A DNA stretch of 64,000 bases from positions 1 through 64,000 of the forward strand of contig JAUMUD010000004.1 in the NCBI GenBank assembly GCA_030530875.1, given 5' to 3'. The notes under the pieces were generated by a model that saw nothing but the letters and a program-made list of their open reading frames with translations, did not search any database and had not been told where the DNA came from. The DNA is from Corynebacterium sp. (lineage in GTDB: Bacteria; Actinomycetota; Actinomycetes; Mycobacteriales; Mycobacteriaceae). Position numbers and translations under genes: made by a program. Positions 27,272-35,688 of the stretch are shown here, one piece after another (the stretch's first letter is position 1; each line of letters opens with the position of its first letter).

Positions 27272-28624
27272 CTAATTCGAAGAGGTGGGTTCCGCAGACT
27301 TTGGTTCTTCCACGACCTCAGTCTCACGGCGCAGGCTCTCGCTGGTGGAGCGGGAAGCTGGCTCAGAGGCCGAGGCGGAAGCAGACTCACCATTGGCGGA
27401 ACTAATGGCTGGTTCCTCAATCTCACTAACCGGAGTCCTCATTTCTTCCGGCTGGGCCACAGGGGTGGCTGGTTCAGCAGAACTTACCGGTGGAGTATCG
27501 GAGCTAGCTGAGGCCGAAGTGGAACCAGAGAGTTCCTCGGACTGTGCGGAATCAGTGCCAGTGGTGGTCTCAGGGGCAGACTGTGGCTCCGATGATTTAA
27601 CCTCGGAGGCGGTCTGACCTGCGGAATCCGTAGGGCTGCCCAGTGGTACTGATGGTGGCTCACTGGTCAGGGTAATAGTGCCGCCAGGGGTACGATCCGT
27701 TGGGATAGCTGCGCTAAACCAGTGGATGGTGGACTGGTCGTCACCGATGATATAACCAATGACCGCATAGCCGGTATAGCCAGGGGTATCGAAGTAATCC
27801 AGAATCCAGGTATGTGGACCGTCAATCTGCGGAAGCTCCGTGGTGTGGGTATTCACGCTGCCAGGCTGGGTGCTTGGCTCAGAACTCTGCTCAGAGGACT
27901 TCTCAGTGGTCTTCTCTGGAGTGGTCTCCGGAGTAAGCTCTGGGCTCTTCTCTGTGCTTGGGTTAGAGCTTGGCTCAGCTGGCGTGATGGTCTTAGGTGC
28001 CGTCAAAATTTCCGTAATTGTTGTCGAGCTAACCTGTGAACTCTCAGCTGCTAAGGACTGCTGAGCTGGCAGTTCTTCCGTGGTTGACTGAGTAGAGGAC
28101 ACAGGGGTAGTGGTCAGTACAGTTGTGGATACTGGGTTCGTCGTAGGGACAGAAGACCAGTTGGTAGGGACGGAAATGCTTGGGGTATAGGTTTCAACAG
28201 TGGCCGAGGCCTGGGCGCTAGCAGAAGCAGTAGCAGGAGCCTGGGTGGCAGAAGACTGGTTTGCCGAAGCAGCGCCAGTGGACTGCGGCTCATTGCTATT
28301 GTCGCCATTAGAGCGAGACTGGGAACCATTAGCACCATTATTGGACTGTGATCCTGCAGCAGTATGGGACTGACCAGCATTAATGCTAGTTCCCTCACTG
28401 CTTGGGCTAGGCACTTCGAGGGTGGCGGTTTGCTCCGTGCTTGGAAGCGTACCGCTCAAATCTGGAAGCTTGCGTGCAGCAAAAGGAGAATCAGCGCTGT
28501 CAATAGAGTAATGGCCCTGACTATCAGCACCATGGGAGGCCTGGTAAAGGCCAACACCAACACTGCCGAAAGTAAGGGTGGAGGCAACGCCGAGTGATAA
28601 GAAATTAACTGCGATAGACTTCAC
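27272..28624 (-). CDS. Large Ser/Thr-rich (mucin-like) exported protein
   Basis: A 450-residue protein. The N-terminus MKSIAVNFLSLGVASTLTFG is a signal or anchor sequence. Residues about 45-265 and 330-450 are almost wholly Ser, Thr, Ala, Pro, Glu and Gln, with runs such as TTTPVSSTQSTTEE, TPETTPEKTTEKSSEQSSEP and SASASEPASRSTSESL. Between them is one ordered island of about 60 residues (GPHTWILDYFDTPGYTGYAVIGYIIG...STIHWFSAAI) with no cysteines. No LPxTG motif is seen. The start is GTG with AGGAGG upstream. Such tails are typical of O-mannosylated actinobacterial surface proteins, and the neighbours are mannose genes, but glycosylation is inferred. No known family recognised. Confidence 0.75.
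   Translation of the reverse strand: MKSIAVNFLSLGVASTLTFGSVGVGLYQASHGADSQGHYSIDSADSPFAARKLPDLSGTLPSTEQTATLEVPSPSSEGTSINAGQSHTAAGSQSNNGANGSQSRSNGDNSNEPQSTGAASANQSSATQAPATASASAQASATVETYTPSISVPTNWSSVPTTNPVSTTVLTTTPVSSTQSTTEELPAQQSLAAESSQVSSTTITEILTAPKTITPAEPSSNPSTEKSPELTPETTPEKTTEKSSEQSSEPSTQPGSVNTHTTELPQIDGPHTWILDYFDTPGYTGYAVIGYIIGDDQSTIHWFSAAIPTDRTPGGTITLTSEPPSVPLGSPTDSAGQTASEVKSSEPQSAPETTTGTDSAQSEELSGSTSASASSDTPPVSSAEPATPVAQPEEMRTPVSEIEEPAISSANGESASASASEPASRSTSESLRRETEVVEEPKSAEPTSSN
27590..27604 (-). repeat. Family B motif (T variant), minus orientation
   Basis: On the minus strand GAGGTTAAATCATCG, encoding EVKSS in the Ser/Thr-rich protein. Confidence 0.5.
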
Positions 28625-29315
28625 AGGCGATGGACCTCCTCTCCAAAAAAACTAACTGCTACAACAAGAATCCAAGAAAAAGTTGGACTTAGGTGTGTCC
28701 GGGCGTGGTGTGTGCGTGTACCTGCTACAAATGTTGCAGGGATCCATCACGACCCATTCACGCTATCTATCATAACAGGAAAACTCACAAAAACCTAAGA
28801 GAATCCAAAGAGGTAGGCGTGCAGGAAACTCTCAGGCGCCGATCAACCCCATTTAACCTGCGTTTATGTCAAAATAGATCGTGAAAATTATTTGTTTGAA
28901 CAAGCTGACTGATCTGGGGATATGGCTCGCTTTTTGTATAGAATTTGGACAGTTTTCTTAAAATTTCTAAGAAAGTGCTTAGGTAGTTCGTCGACACGCA
29001 AAAATGGGACTCGGGTCGGGGTGTTACTACCGCGTAGGGGTGGTTCCCACAATGCCCAAGGCCCATATTTTGCATGCTCAAGGAAATGCAGGGGGTAGTG
29101 TGGTCGTGTAAATTAGCGACACTAGGCCACTTTGGTTAGAATCAACCTTAGGTGCTGGTCTTTATGCCATCATGTTTTAAGCAGTAATGCCGATTGTCCA
29201 GGCTGTTTGCGTGCTAACCGCGCTGCGGCTTGGTGTGGCCATGGTCTGCCCCGCAGAGCACTCCGCTAATCTATCCTGCTTATCATTTCTGCCACGTGTG
29301 AAAGGACACTGCGCA
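28625..29315. other. Gene-poor 690-bp region
   Basis: Short open frames exist on both strands but none has a credible composition with a ribosome binding site. It contains the upstream region of the Ser/Thr-rich gene (AGGAGG near 28634; a TATGAT -10 candidate on the minus strand at 28769-28774), a family A palindrome at 28891 and the upstream region of the DUF4259 gene. In C. glutamicum the stretch before tmk carries sahH; no trace of it is visible here. Confidence 0.5.
28891..28904. repeat. 14-bp palindrome, family A (first base differs)
   Basis: TTTGTTTGAACAAG, intergenic. Confidence 0.6.
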
Positions 29316-29690
29316 ATGACTACATGGGACATCCACATCTTTAATGCCGATGAGAATCAGGACTTCCTGGATGATTTGGCAAATTTCTACGAGGATGAGA
29401 ACTATGAGGACCTCGTAGATACCTTGGTCGATATTTGCACCCTTGCAGATTCCAATGGCTATGCCAATGCAGATGAGGCCGCCAATGCCGCCTGCGCTGC
29501 GACCATTGCTGCAATTTGGGCAGGTGCGCCTTTTAGTGCGGCCGAGGCTGTGGAGGATTACCCATTCATCAAGGGTGTGGGCGAGAGCCCTAGCGATGAG
29601 TTGATTGAACATGCTGGGACAGTTCTTGAGCATGTCGCAGAGGAAGAGGAAAATTACGACCTCGATGTCTTCCTTGAGGCGCTCTCCTAA
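29316..29690 (+). CDS. DUF4259 domain-containing protein
   Basis: About 124 residues, very acidic. The start MTTWDIHIFNADENQDFLDDLA matches the DUF4259 pattern (tryptophan and 'IFN/D-x-D-x-x-x-D' near the N-terminus), followed by an alanine-rich helical part. I chose ATG 29316, with AAAGGA upstream, because a longer frame from 29187 adds an atypical N-terminus. The function of DUF4259 is unknown. The gene lies 19 bp before tmk and could be its transcriptional leader gene. Confidence 0.8.
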   Translation: MTTWDIHIFNADENQDFLDDLANFYEDENYEDLVDTLVDICTLADSNGYANADEAANAACAATIAAIWAGAPFSAAEAVEDYPFIKGVGESPSDELIEHAGTVLEHVAEEEENYDLDVFLEALS

Positions 29691-29709
29691 CTGAACTAAA
29701 CTCGATAGC

Positions 29710-30381
29710 ATGATTATTGTTATCGAGGGCATTGATGGCGCTGGCAAAAGCACGCTGAGTAGGTCACTTGCAGAATACGCAGCTCAGGAGGGCCTTGAGG
29801 TAAAATCATCCGCCTTCCCACGCTACTCGGCGCACCCGACCGGCCCACTTTTTAGCAAGGGTCTTCGCGGCGAGGTCGGCGATCTTCTCGATAGCATCTA
29901 CGGCATGGCTGTGCTCTTTGGCTTGGATCGGTACGCAGTTCGCCAGGAGCTTCTCGACGCCTCCGCCGACCCCAATACCATTCTTCTCTTGGATCGCTAT
30001 GTGGCCTCCAATGCCGCCTACTCGATGGGACGCGTAGCCGTGCGCGAAGAACACACCGGACTTGTTCCAACAAGTGAGATGCTTTCTGTTCGAGACTTTA
30101 TTGGGGACTTTGAATTTGGGCAATGCGCTTTGCCGGAGCCGTCGCTAAGCATCCTGCTGGATACACCGGTAGAAATCTCCAGGGCTAGGGCCAAGGGGCG
30201 TGAGGAAGCGCTCGGTGCGGAACCGGACCGCTATGAGGCCAATAGCAACCTGCAGGAACAGACCGCGGCCAGCTACCGCCACCTGGCACAAAATAATTGG
30301 CATGGGCAGTGGGTTCGTGTCACCCACGCCGATGAGCCACGCGCCATTAGCCGTAGGATTATGGAAGAATTGAAAGCATGA
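29710..30381 (+). CDS. tmk: Thymidylate kinase
   Basis: Phosphorylates dTMP to dTDP, essential for DNA synthesis. The 223 residues have the P-loop GIDGAGKST (residues 7-15), AFPRYS for the substrate site, LLLDRYVASNAAYS (DRY motif) and an RAKGREEALGAEPDRYE lid region. It overlaps mtrA by 4 bp (ATGA), so the two are translationally coupled. The family B motif at 29797 encodes EVKSS just before the AFPRY motif, and a family A palindrome at 30061 encodes LVPTS, so both families tolerate an essential gene. Confidence 0.96.
   Translation: MIIVIEGIDGAGKSTLSRSLAEYAAQEGLEVKSSAFPRYSAHPTGPLFSKGLRGEVGDLLDSIYGMAVLFGLDRYAVRQELLDASADPNTILLLDRYVASNAAYSMGRVAVREEHTGLVPTSEMLSVRDFIGDFEFGQCALPEPSLSILLDTPVEISRARAKGREEALGAEPDRYEANSNLQEQTAASYRHLAQNNWHGQWVRVTHADEPRAISRRIMEELKA
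29797..29811 (+). repeat. 15-bp directional motif, family B
   Basis: GAGGTAAAATCATCC inside tmk (EVKSS), 264 bp from a family A copy in the same gene. Confidence 0.75.
30061..30074. repeat. 14-bp palindrome, family A
   Basis: CTTGTTCCAACAAG inside tmk; the arms are perfect and the centre is TCCA. Confidence 0.7.
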
Positions 30382-31055
30382 GTCCAAGGATCCTTGTCGT
30401 CGATGATGACCCTGCCATCTCCGAGATGCTCACCATTGTGCTCGAATCGGAGGGTTTTCATCCTGTGGCCATTACTGATGGTGGAATTGCGGTTGCCACT
30501 GCCCAGGAACTGAAGCCGGATTTGATTCTGCTGGACTTGATGCTGCCTGGCATGAATGGCATTGATATTTGTCGTGCGATTCGGCAAACCTCGGATGTGC
30601 CGATTGTCATGCTTACTGCCAAGACTGACACTGTGGATGTGGTTTTGGGCTTGGAATCTGGGGCGGATGATTATATTACGAAGCCTTTTAAGCCCAAGGA
30701 GCTTGTCGCGCGAATCCGTGCGCGCCTTCGCCGCAATGATAAGCAGGAGGGTGAATTCCTGCGTGTGGGTGATTTGGATATTGATGTGCCGGGCCATATT
30801 GTGCGTCGCGACGGCATTGAACTTAACCTCACTCCACTTGAATTCGACTTGTTGCTGCAACTTGCGCGCAATCCCGGTCAGGTATTGACGCGTGAGGCTT
30901 TGTTGGAAAAGGTCTGGGGTTATCAGCATGCGGCTGATACGCGTCTGGTGAATGTGCATGTGCAGCGCCTGCGGTCGAAGATTGAAAAGGACCCGGAAAA
31001 TCCGCGCATTGTGCTGACTGTACGTGGTGTTGGATATAAGACTGGACCGGCCTAG
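30378..31055 (+). CDS. mtrA: Two-component response regulator MtrA
   Basis: An OmpR-family regulator of 225 residues. The receiver domain has acidic pocket residues near the N-terminus (VVDDDP), the phosphoacceptor Asp53 in LLDLMLPG, and the conserved Thr and Lys (MLTAK, ITKPFKP). The C-terminal winged helix includes LTPLEFDLLLQLARNPGQVLTREALLEKVWGY and RLVNVHVQRLRSKIE. In corynebacteria and mycobacteria MtrA controls cell wall hydrolases, osmoadaptation and replication-linked genes. It is coupled to tmk and followed 8 bp later by mtrB. Confidence 0.98.
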   Translation: MSPRILVVDDDPAISEMLTIVLESEGFHPVAITDGGIAVATAQELKPDLILLDLMLPGMNGIDICRAIRQTSDVPIVMLTAKTDTVDVVLGLESGADDYITKPFKPKELVARIRARLRRNDKQEGEFLRVGDLDIDVPGHIVRRDGIELNLTPLEFDLLLQLARNPGQVLTREALLEKVWGYQHAADTRLVNVHVQRLRSKIEKDPENPRIVLTVRGVGYKTGPA

Positions 31056-31062
31056 GGGGCAC

Positions 31063-32853
31063 GTGAAGAAAACAGTGAGGCTTCGGAAACATGCTGGTCA
31101 ACGGGCGGTTGAGGTAAAATCATCCGCCTTTTCTTCGCGCTTTTGGGACCGCTTTTTGACCTTTTGCGCTACCGCCCATAGCCGCATGCGTGGGTGGCGG
31201 GCGCGCGGCTTGGAGAAGTGGAAAACCTCCCTTCAAGTACGCACCATTACGACCCTGCTTGGCGGCTCCATTACCGTGGTGCTCATTATTGGTCTGGTGC
31301 TCATCACCATTGTGGCCCAGCGCCTGATGCAGGGAAAGCTGGATGTGGCGGATTCGGAGATTGACCGTGCCCGTGCCACAGTGGAGCAACAGATTTCTTC
31401 CACGGATACTTCTAATACGGTGCAGGCGCGGTTGAATAGTGCGCGCTCGGCGCTGACCTCCAGGGCGGGTAGTAACCAGTCGGAGAACGTGGCGCAATTT
31501 GAGCCGGTGCTTATTCAGGGCGGCACGAATGGGCCGGTGATAAGTTCCCCGGAGACCAACATTATTCCGCCACAGCTTCAGGCCTTCGTGCGCCAAAATC
31601 AGGTCTCATACCAATACGCCACCTTGTCTAGACAAGACGGGCAAAGATATAAGGCGCTGATTATTGGTACGCCGTGCGAGACTGATATTAAGGACCTGCA
31701 GCTCTACCTTGTTTTCCCGCTGGATAATGAGGAAGCAACAATGACGCTGCTGCGTTCTTTGTTTGCTATTGGTGGTGTCATTCTGCTTCTGCTCATTATT
31801 GGTATCGCATGGTTCTTGACCTCCCAGGTGACGGGTCCCGTGCGCAGTGCCTCCCGTATTGCCCAGCGCTTTGCCGCAGGACACCTGCGTGAGCGCATGG
31901 CAGTCAACGGTGAGGATGAGATGGCGCGCCTCGCTATGAGCTTCAACACAATGGCCGAGAGCTTGTCTAAACAAATTACTCAGCTTGAGGAGTACGGTAA
32001 CCTGCAACGACAGTTCACCAGTGACGTCTCCCATGAGCTGCGTACCCCACTGACCACCGTGCGTATGGCGGCGGACCTTATTGCCGACCAGAAGGACTCA
32101 CTCGACCCTTCCACCGCCCGCGCCACCGAGCTTATGATCCGTGAGCTTGACCGCTTTGAGGAACTACTCGCGGATTTGCTTGAAATCTCGCGGCACGATG
32201 CCGGTATGGCGGACCTCTCGGTGAGCACCGTGGATATCCGCAAGGTCATTCAGGCCTCCTGGAAGAGCGTGCAGCAGCTTGCCACCCGCCTGGGTGTGCC
32301 AATGTACTTCTCCCTGCCATCAGAGCCAGTGATGGTCTCGGTGGATTCGCGCCGTATTGAGCGCATCCTTCGAAATCTGCTCGCCAATGCCTTCGACCAC
32401 TCCGAAGGAAACCCCGTTCTGCTCACGCTAGCGGCCTCGGATGTGGCCATTGCTATCACTGTGGCCGACCAAGGTGTAGGCCTGCGAGAGGGCCAAGAGG
32501 AGCTCGTATTTAACCGATTCTGGCGCGCCGACCCAAGCCGTAAGCGCCACTCGGGTGGCACCGGCCTCGGCCTCGCCATCGCCCATGAGGATGCGGTTTT
32601 GCACGGTGGCAGTCTCGACGCCACCGGTACTCCAGGCATTGGCTCCGTCTTCCGCCTTACGCTGCCACGCACCCCGAATGCCTACTATGAGGAAAGCCCG
32701 CTGCCCCTTATTGCCCCAACGGAGCGAAAAAACTATGACCAAAAAGCTCTCGGAAGCCAGGACAGCACCGGCCGTAATGAGGAGCTGGAGGATGAGTTCG
32801 GTGATGGCCACGATTCAGACCGACCTGAGGTTCTAGGAGGTCAGGATGCCTAA
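31063..32853 (+). CDS. mtrB: Two-component sensor kinase MtrB
   Basis: A 596-residue membrane histidine kinase. A basic cytoplasmic N-terminus is followed by a membrane helix (LLGGSITVVLIIGLVLITIVA), an extracytoplasmic sensor of about 140 residues, a second helix (SLFAIGGVILLLLIIGIAWF) and a HAMP region. The dimerisation domain has the phosphorylated His in FTSDVSHELRTPLTTV, and the ATP-binding domain has LLANAFDHS and GGTGLGLAIA. GTG 31063, 8 bp after mtrA with GGGGG upstream, is the likely start. The N-terminal tail contains EVKSS from a family B motif, and two family A palindromes lie in the gene. It overlaps lpqB by 8 bp. Confidence 0.95.
   Translation: MKKTVRLRKHAGQRAVEVKSSAFSSRFWDRFLTFCATAHSRMRGWRARGLEKWKTSLQVRTITTLLGGSITVVLIIGLVLITIVAQRLMQGKLDVADSEIDRARATVEQQISSTDTSNTVQARLNSARSALTSRAGSNQSENVAQFEPVLIQGGTNGPVISSPETNIIPPQLQAFVRQNQVSYQYATLSRQDGQRYKALIIGTPCETDIKDLQLYLVFPLDNEEATMTLLRSLFAIGGVILLLLIIGIAWFLTSQVTGPVRSASRIAQRFAAGHLRERMAVNGEDEMARLAMSFNTMAESLSKQITQLEEYGNLQRQFTSDVSHELRTPLTTVRMAADLIADQKDSLDPSTARATELMIRELDRFEELLADLLEISRHDAGMADLSVSTVDIRKVIQASWKSVQQLATRLGVPMYFSLPSEPVMVSVDSRRIERILRNLLANAFDHSEGNPVLLTLAASDVAIAITVADQGVGLREGQEELVFNRFWRADPSRKRHSGGTGLGLAIAHEDAVLHGGSLDATGTPGIGSVFRLTLPRTPNAYYEESPLPLIAPTERKNYDQKALGSQDSTGRNEELEDEFGDGHDSDRPEVLGGQDA
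31111..31125 (+). repeat. 15-bp directional motif, family B
   Basis: GAGGTAAAATCATCC near the 5' end of mtrB, identical over 15 bases to the tmk copy. It lies 512 bp from the next family A copy. Confidence 0.75.
31623..31636. repeat. 14-bp palindrome, family A
   Basis: CTTGTCTAGACAAG in mtrB (LSRQD), identical to the copy at 27075. Confidence 0.75.
31962..31975. repeat. 14-bp palindrome, family A (last base differs)
   Basis: CTTGTCTAAACAAA in mtrB, 339 bp after the previous copy; the core is intact. Confidence 0.6.
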
Positions 32854-34600
32854 GAGGTTAAATTATCGCCCGCAGGTGGCCCTACTTAGTGCCCTTGGTC
32901 TTGGTGCAAGCCTCGGTTTGGTTGCTTGCACAAGTATCCCTGGGGACACCACCCCGCAGGCCCTTAGAAGTGTTGCTAGCCCAACAACGGGCAATGACAA
33001 TATCGCCCCGAAACCCGGTGAGGATCCCGACCTTCTGCTGCGCGACTTCTTTGCCGCTTCCGGTATTCCCACCCAGCAGCACCAGGCGGCCCGCGCGTTC
33101 CTGACTGAGGATGCGTCGAATCGCTGGAATGATTCCACCTCAATGACCATCGTCGACCGCATCGATGTGAATGCCACCCTGAACCCCACCAGTGCCGCAG
33201 GGGACGCCAATACCGTCACCTATGTGGTGCGCGGCGGGGTAGTGGGCAACCTTGGCAATGGTGGTGTGTATACGCCGACCTCCGGCAACCTTGAGGCCAC
33301 CTTTGTTTTGAAGCGCGTTGATGGTGAATGGCGTATTGACCAGCTGCCAAGCGGCGTGATTATTGAGCGCACGGAATTGCAGGCCAATTACACCCCACGC
33401 GAGCTTTTCTTCCTGGACCCGACCGAGAAAATTCTCGTACGCGACCGCCGCTGGGTGTATAACCAGCAGTCCAATATCGACTCGGCGCTCCTATCCCTGC
33501 TGGTCGAAGGCCCTAAGGCGCGCATGCGTGCCGGTCTTGTTACTAAGGTACCAAGTGGCGCGACTTTCGCTGGTGCGCGCGATGGGGTCTACTATTTCAC
33601 CGGATTTGGTAGCCTCAACGCCGATGCCCGCCATAAATTTGCCGCCCAGGTCATCTGGACGCTTGCCCGCGCCGGCTTTAGCGGCCCATATCGCATCGAC
33701 CTCGACGGCGTCGCACTCGATGAGTCCCAGCCAAGCATGACCGTGGACGATGTTGCTGAACTTAACCCGAATGCAATCACCAGCGGCACCACCACGCTCT
33801 ATGCGGTGCGCAATGGCCAGCTTTTCGACGTCCAAGGCTCATCAGCCGATGTCCTAGTCCCTGCCAATGGTGCTCTTGGCTCATCGCGCAGCGTCCAAAC
33901 CATGGCGGTTTCTGGGGATACCGCAGCAGCCGTGATTGGTAGCACAGCTCAAGGGGATCAGACACTGGTCATGGGTGCCATCAATGGTCCTGTGAATAAT
34001 GTGCTCCAAGCTAAGACCATTAGCCGACCAAGTTTTGAACCAAGCGGTTCCACGGCGTGGGTTGTGGTGGATAATCACACGGTGGTGGCCGTATCGCGAA
34101 ATAGCACCACTGGTGAATTCGCACAGGTCAATGTGGATACCAGCACTTTTGAATCCCTCAATAGCGGTGATATTACGACCGTGCGCCTATCTCCATCGGG
34201 CACACAGGTGGCCTTCATTATTGGCGGACAGGTCTATATTGGCACGGTGGCCAGGCCCGATGCTGGTGAACGCAGTGTCACCGACATCTTGGACGTGGCG
34301 CCGGATATTGGCACGAGTGCCTTGGATTTGGACTGGCTACCGGATGGCTCCATTATTGTTGGCACCAATAGTGCAGACGCACCGCTTTGGCGTGTGGAGC
34401 TTGATGGTTCCTCGGTAACGCGCATGCCGGCGGGCAACCTCACCGCACCAGTCACCAATGTGAGTATCAGTCCATCGACTATCTATCTCACCGATGCTCG
34501 TGCGGCACTTCGCATGGCAATCAATGCGGATTCCACCCAATTCTGGCGTGAGGTGCCAGCCTTGGCCGGCCAAAGCGGCATTATTGTCGCTTCCAAGTGA
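32846..34600 (+). CDS. lpqB: Lipoprotein LpqB
   Basis: A 584-residue lipoprotein that interacts with MtrB and affects MtrA phosphorylation in mycobacteria. The signal sequence ends in the lipobox LVAC, with the lipidated Cys28, followed by TSIPGD. A GerMN-like domain occupies roughly residues 190-300 (DSALLSLLVEGPKARMRAGL). A C-terminal beta-propeller-like part has repeats such as SPSGTQVAFIIGGQVYIG and LDLDWLPDGSIIVG. The ATG follows AGGAGG and overlaps the end of mtrB, which matches the conserved mtrA-mtrB-lpqB operon. Confidence 0.95.
   Translation: MPKRLNYRPQVALLSALGLGASLGLVACTSIPGDTTPQALRSVASPTTGNDNIAPKPGEDPDLLLRDFFAASGIPTQQHQAARAFLTEDASNRWNDSTSMTIVDRIDVNATLNPTSAAGDANTVTYVVRGGVVGNLGNGGVYTPTSGNLEATFVLKRVDGEWRIDQLPSGVIIERTELQANYTPRELFFLDPTEKILVRDRRWVYNQQSNIDSALLSLLVEGPKARMRAGLVTKVPSGATFAGARDGVYYFTGFGSLNADARHKFAAQVIWTLARAGFSGPYRIDLDGVALDESQPSMTVDDVAELNPNAITSGTTTLYAVRNGQLFDVQGSSADVLVPANGALGSSRSVQTMAVSGDTAAAVIGSTAQGDQTLVMGAINGPVNNVLQAKTISRPSFEPSGSTAWVVVDNHTVVAVSRNSTTGEFAQVNVDTSTFESLNSGDITTVRLSPSGTQVAFIIGGQVYIGTVARPDAGERSVTDILDVAPDIGTSALDLDWLPDGSIIVGTNSADAPLWRVELDGSSVTRMPAGNLTAPVTNVSISPSTIYLTDARAALRMAINADSTQFWREVPALAGQSGIIVASK
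32854..32868 (+). repeat. Family B motif (T variant)
   Basis: GAGGTTAAATTATCG at codons 3-7 of lpqB. Confidence 0.5.
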
Positions 34601-34602
34601 GT

Positions 34603-35424
34603 TTATAAAAGCCCAGCTAAATCGGCGTCCGAGGTAAAATCATCCACCATATTGGCCAAAGATTCGCGATCGACTGGCGCCCTATTGGGGTCCTGGGAGG
34701 TGGAGTTTAGCCAGACTTTGACAAAGCCGGTAAGCTCGCCACCACAGACCACCCAGCCCTCCGAGGTATGCATCCTGGCATAGGTCAGGTCCAGGATGAA
34801 GGGCAAAAAGCTATGGTGCTTGTTGAAACAAGTTGGGCACAGTAGGACTGGGATTGGGGCCTCCGGGTAGCGCACATCAATGGCCATGTGCACCTCCCAA
34901 CCGCCCTTGGTGACGCCATTATTGACGATCGGACGGCAAACCCAGGTACTCTCACAGTCTGGCATAAGGCACCCGCCTTGGCCAAGAATTATGCGCTCAA
35001 CCGAATTTAACAAATCCTTCGGAACGAGATAGTGAACTTCCATTTGTGCAGGGGAGCGCAGCATTCGATCCAAAACAGTATGGATATTGGTGGTGAAGCT
35101 GGTGGGCTCCAGAAGCATAAAATTCTGGAAATAATAACTCAGGCGCGCCTCAAGCATGTCAGTGCTCTCCGGGGTCGCATCCTTGGTCTTACTGATAATC
35201 AGCTTTTGGCAGCCCTGGTTCCACTCCAAGAAACTGTGCATTACCTGCTGCACTTCCACTGGGATATCCGGGTTTGGTGGTAGCTCACTCACCGGCCTTC
35301 GCGCACGAGTATGCACTGACCAACCCGGTACATAGTCAGGCGAACCTGGCTCATCGCTCGCAAACACGAAGATCAATGGCCCGGGGCCCGTCGAATTCTG
35401 GGGCATAGGGGAAGAATGGCTCAT
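34603..35424 (-). CDS. Hypothetical protein with a possible zinc-binding cysteine set
   Basis: About 273 residues, soluble, no signal peptide. ATG 35424 (MSHSSPMPQ) is the likely start; the frame continues to a TTG at 35499, and neither has a clear ribosome binding site. In the middle, GGCLMPDCESTWVCRP and, 38 residues later, LLCPTCFNKHH give C-x4-C and C-x2-C pairs plus histidines, as in a structural zinc site. WEVHMAIDVRYPEAPIPVLLCPTC looks like the core of a compact domain. The C-terminus is acidic. It converges with lpqB, only 2 bp between stops. I do not recognise the family. Confidence 0.65.
   Translation of the reverse strand: MSHSSPMPQNSTGPGPLIFVFASDEPGSPDYVPGWSVHTRARRPVSELPPNPDIPVEVQQVMHSFLEWNQGCQKLIISKTKDATPESTDMLEARLSYYFQNFMLLEPTSFTTNIHTVLDRMLRSPAQMEVHYLVPKDLLNSVERIILGQGGCLMPDCESTWVCRPIVNNGVTKGGWEVHMAIDVRYPEAPIPVLLCPTCFNKHHSFLPFILDLTYARMHTSEGWVVCGGELTGFVKVWLNSTSQDPNRAPVDRESLANMVDDFTSDADLAGLL
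34631..34645 (+). repeat. 15-bp directional motif, family B
   Basis: GAGGTAAAATCATCC on the plus strand inside the minus-strand gene at 34603, where the complement encodes VDDFTS. The third copy identical over all 15 bases. Confidence 0.75.
34819..34832. repeat. 14-bp palindrome, family A
   Basis: CTTGTTGAAACAAG; the arms are perfect. It is 188 bp from the family B copy at 34631. Confidence 0.7.
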
Positions 35425-35688
35425 ACTGGCCCATCCAATCTTTACGGCAAACCGAGATTTGCTATCATGAAATTCAATTAATGCTTTTAGCCTGCGCAAT
35501 TAGTTCTCTACAGAATATTAGCAAAAGGGTTTCATAGCAAATTTGGCACCCCAAAGTTAATTACAAAAATTCCTGCACGTAGTGGGTATGCGCCTATTTC
35601 CCGTGCATAGGCGCATATTTTGCTAATTACAGGAATAGGATCAGGGTATTTTTTCACTACCCCCATTTGGGGGAGGAAGGGGCTGGAA

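Noticed and set aside
28693..28884. Small Cys/Arg-rich open frame in the gap before the DUF4259 gene
   Set aside because: No ribosome binding site and unlikely composition; treated as non-coding.
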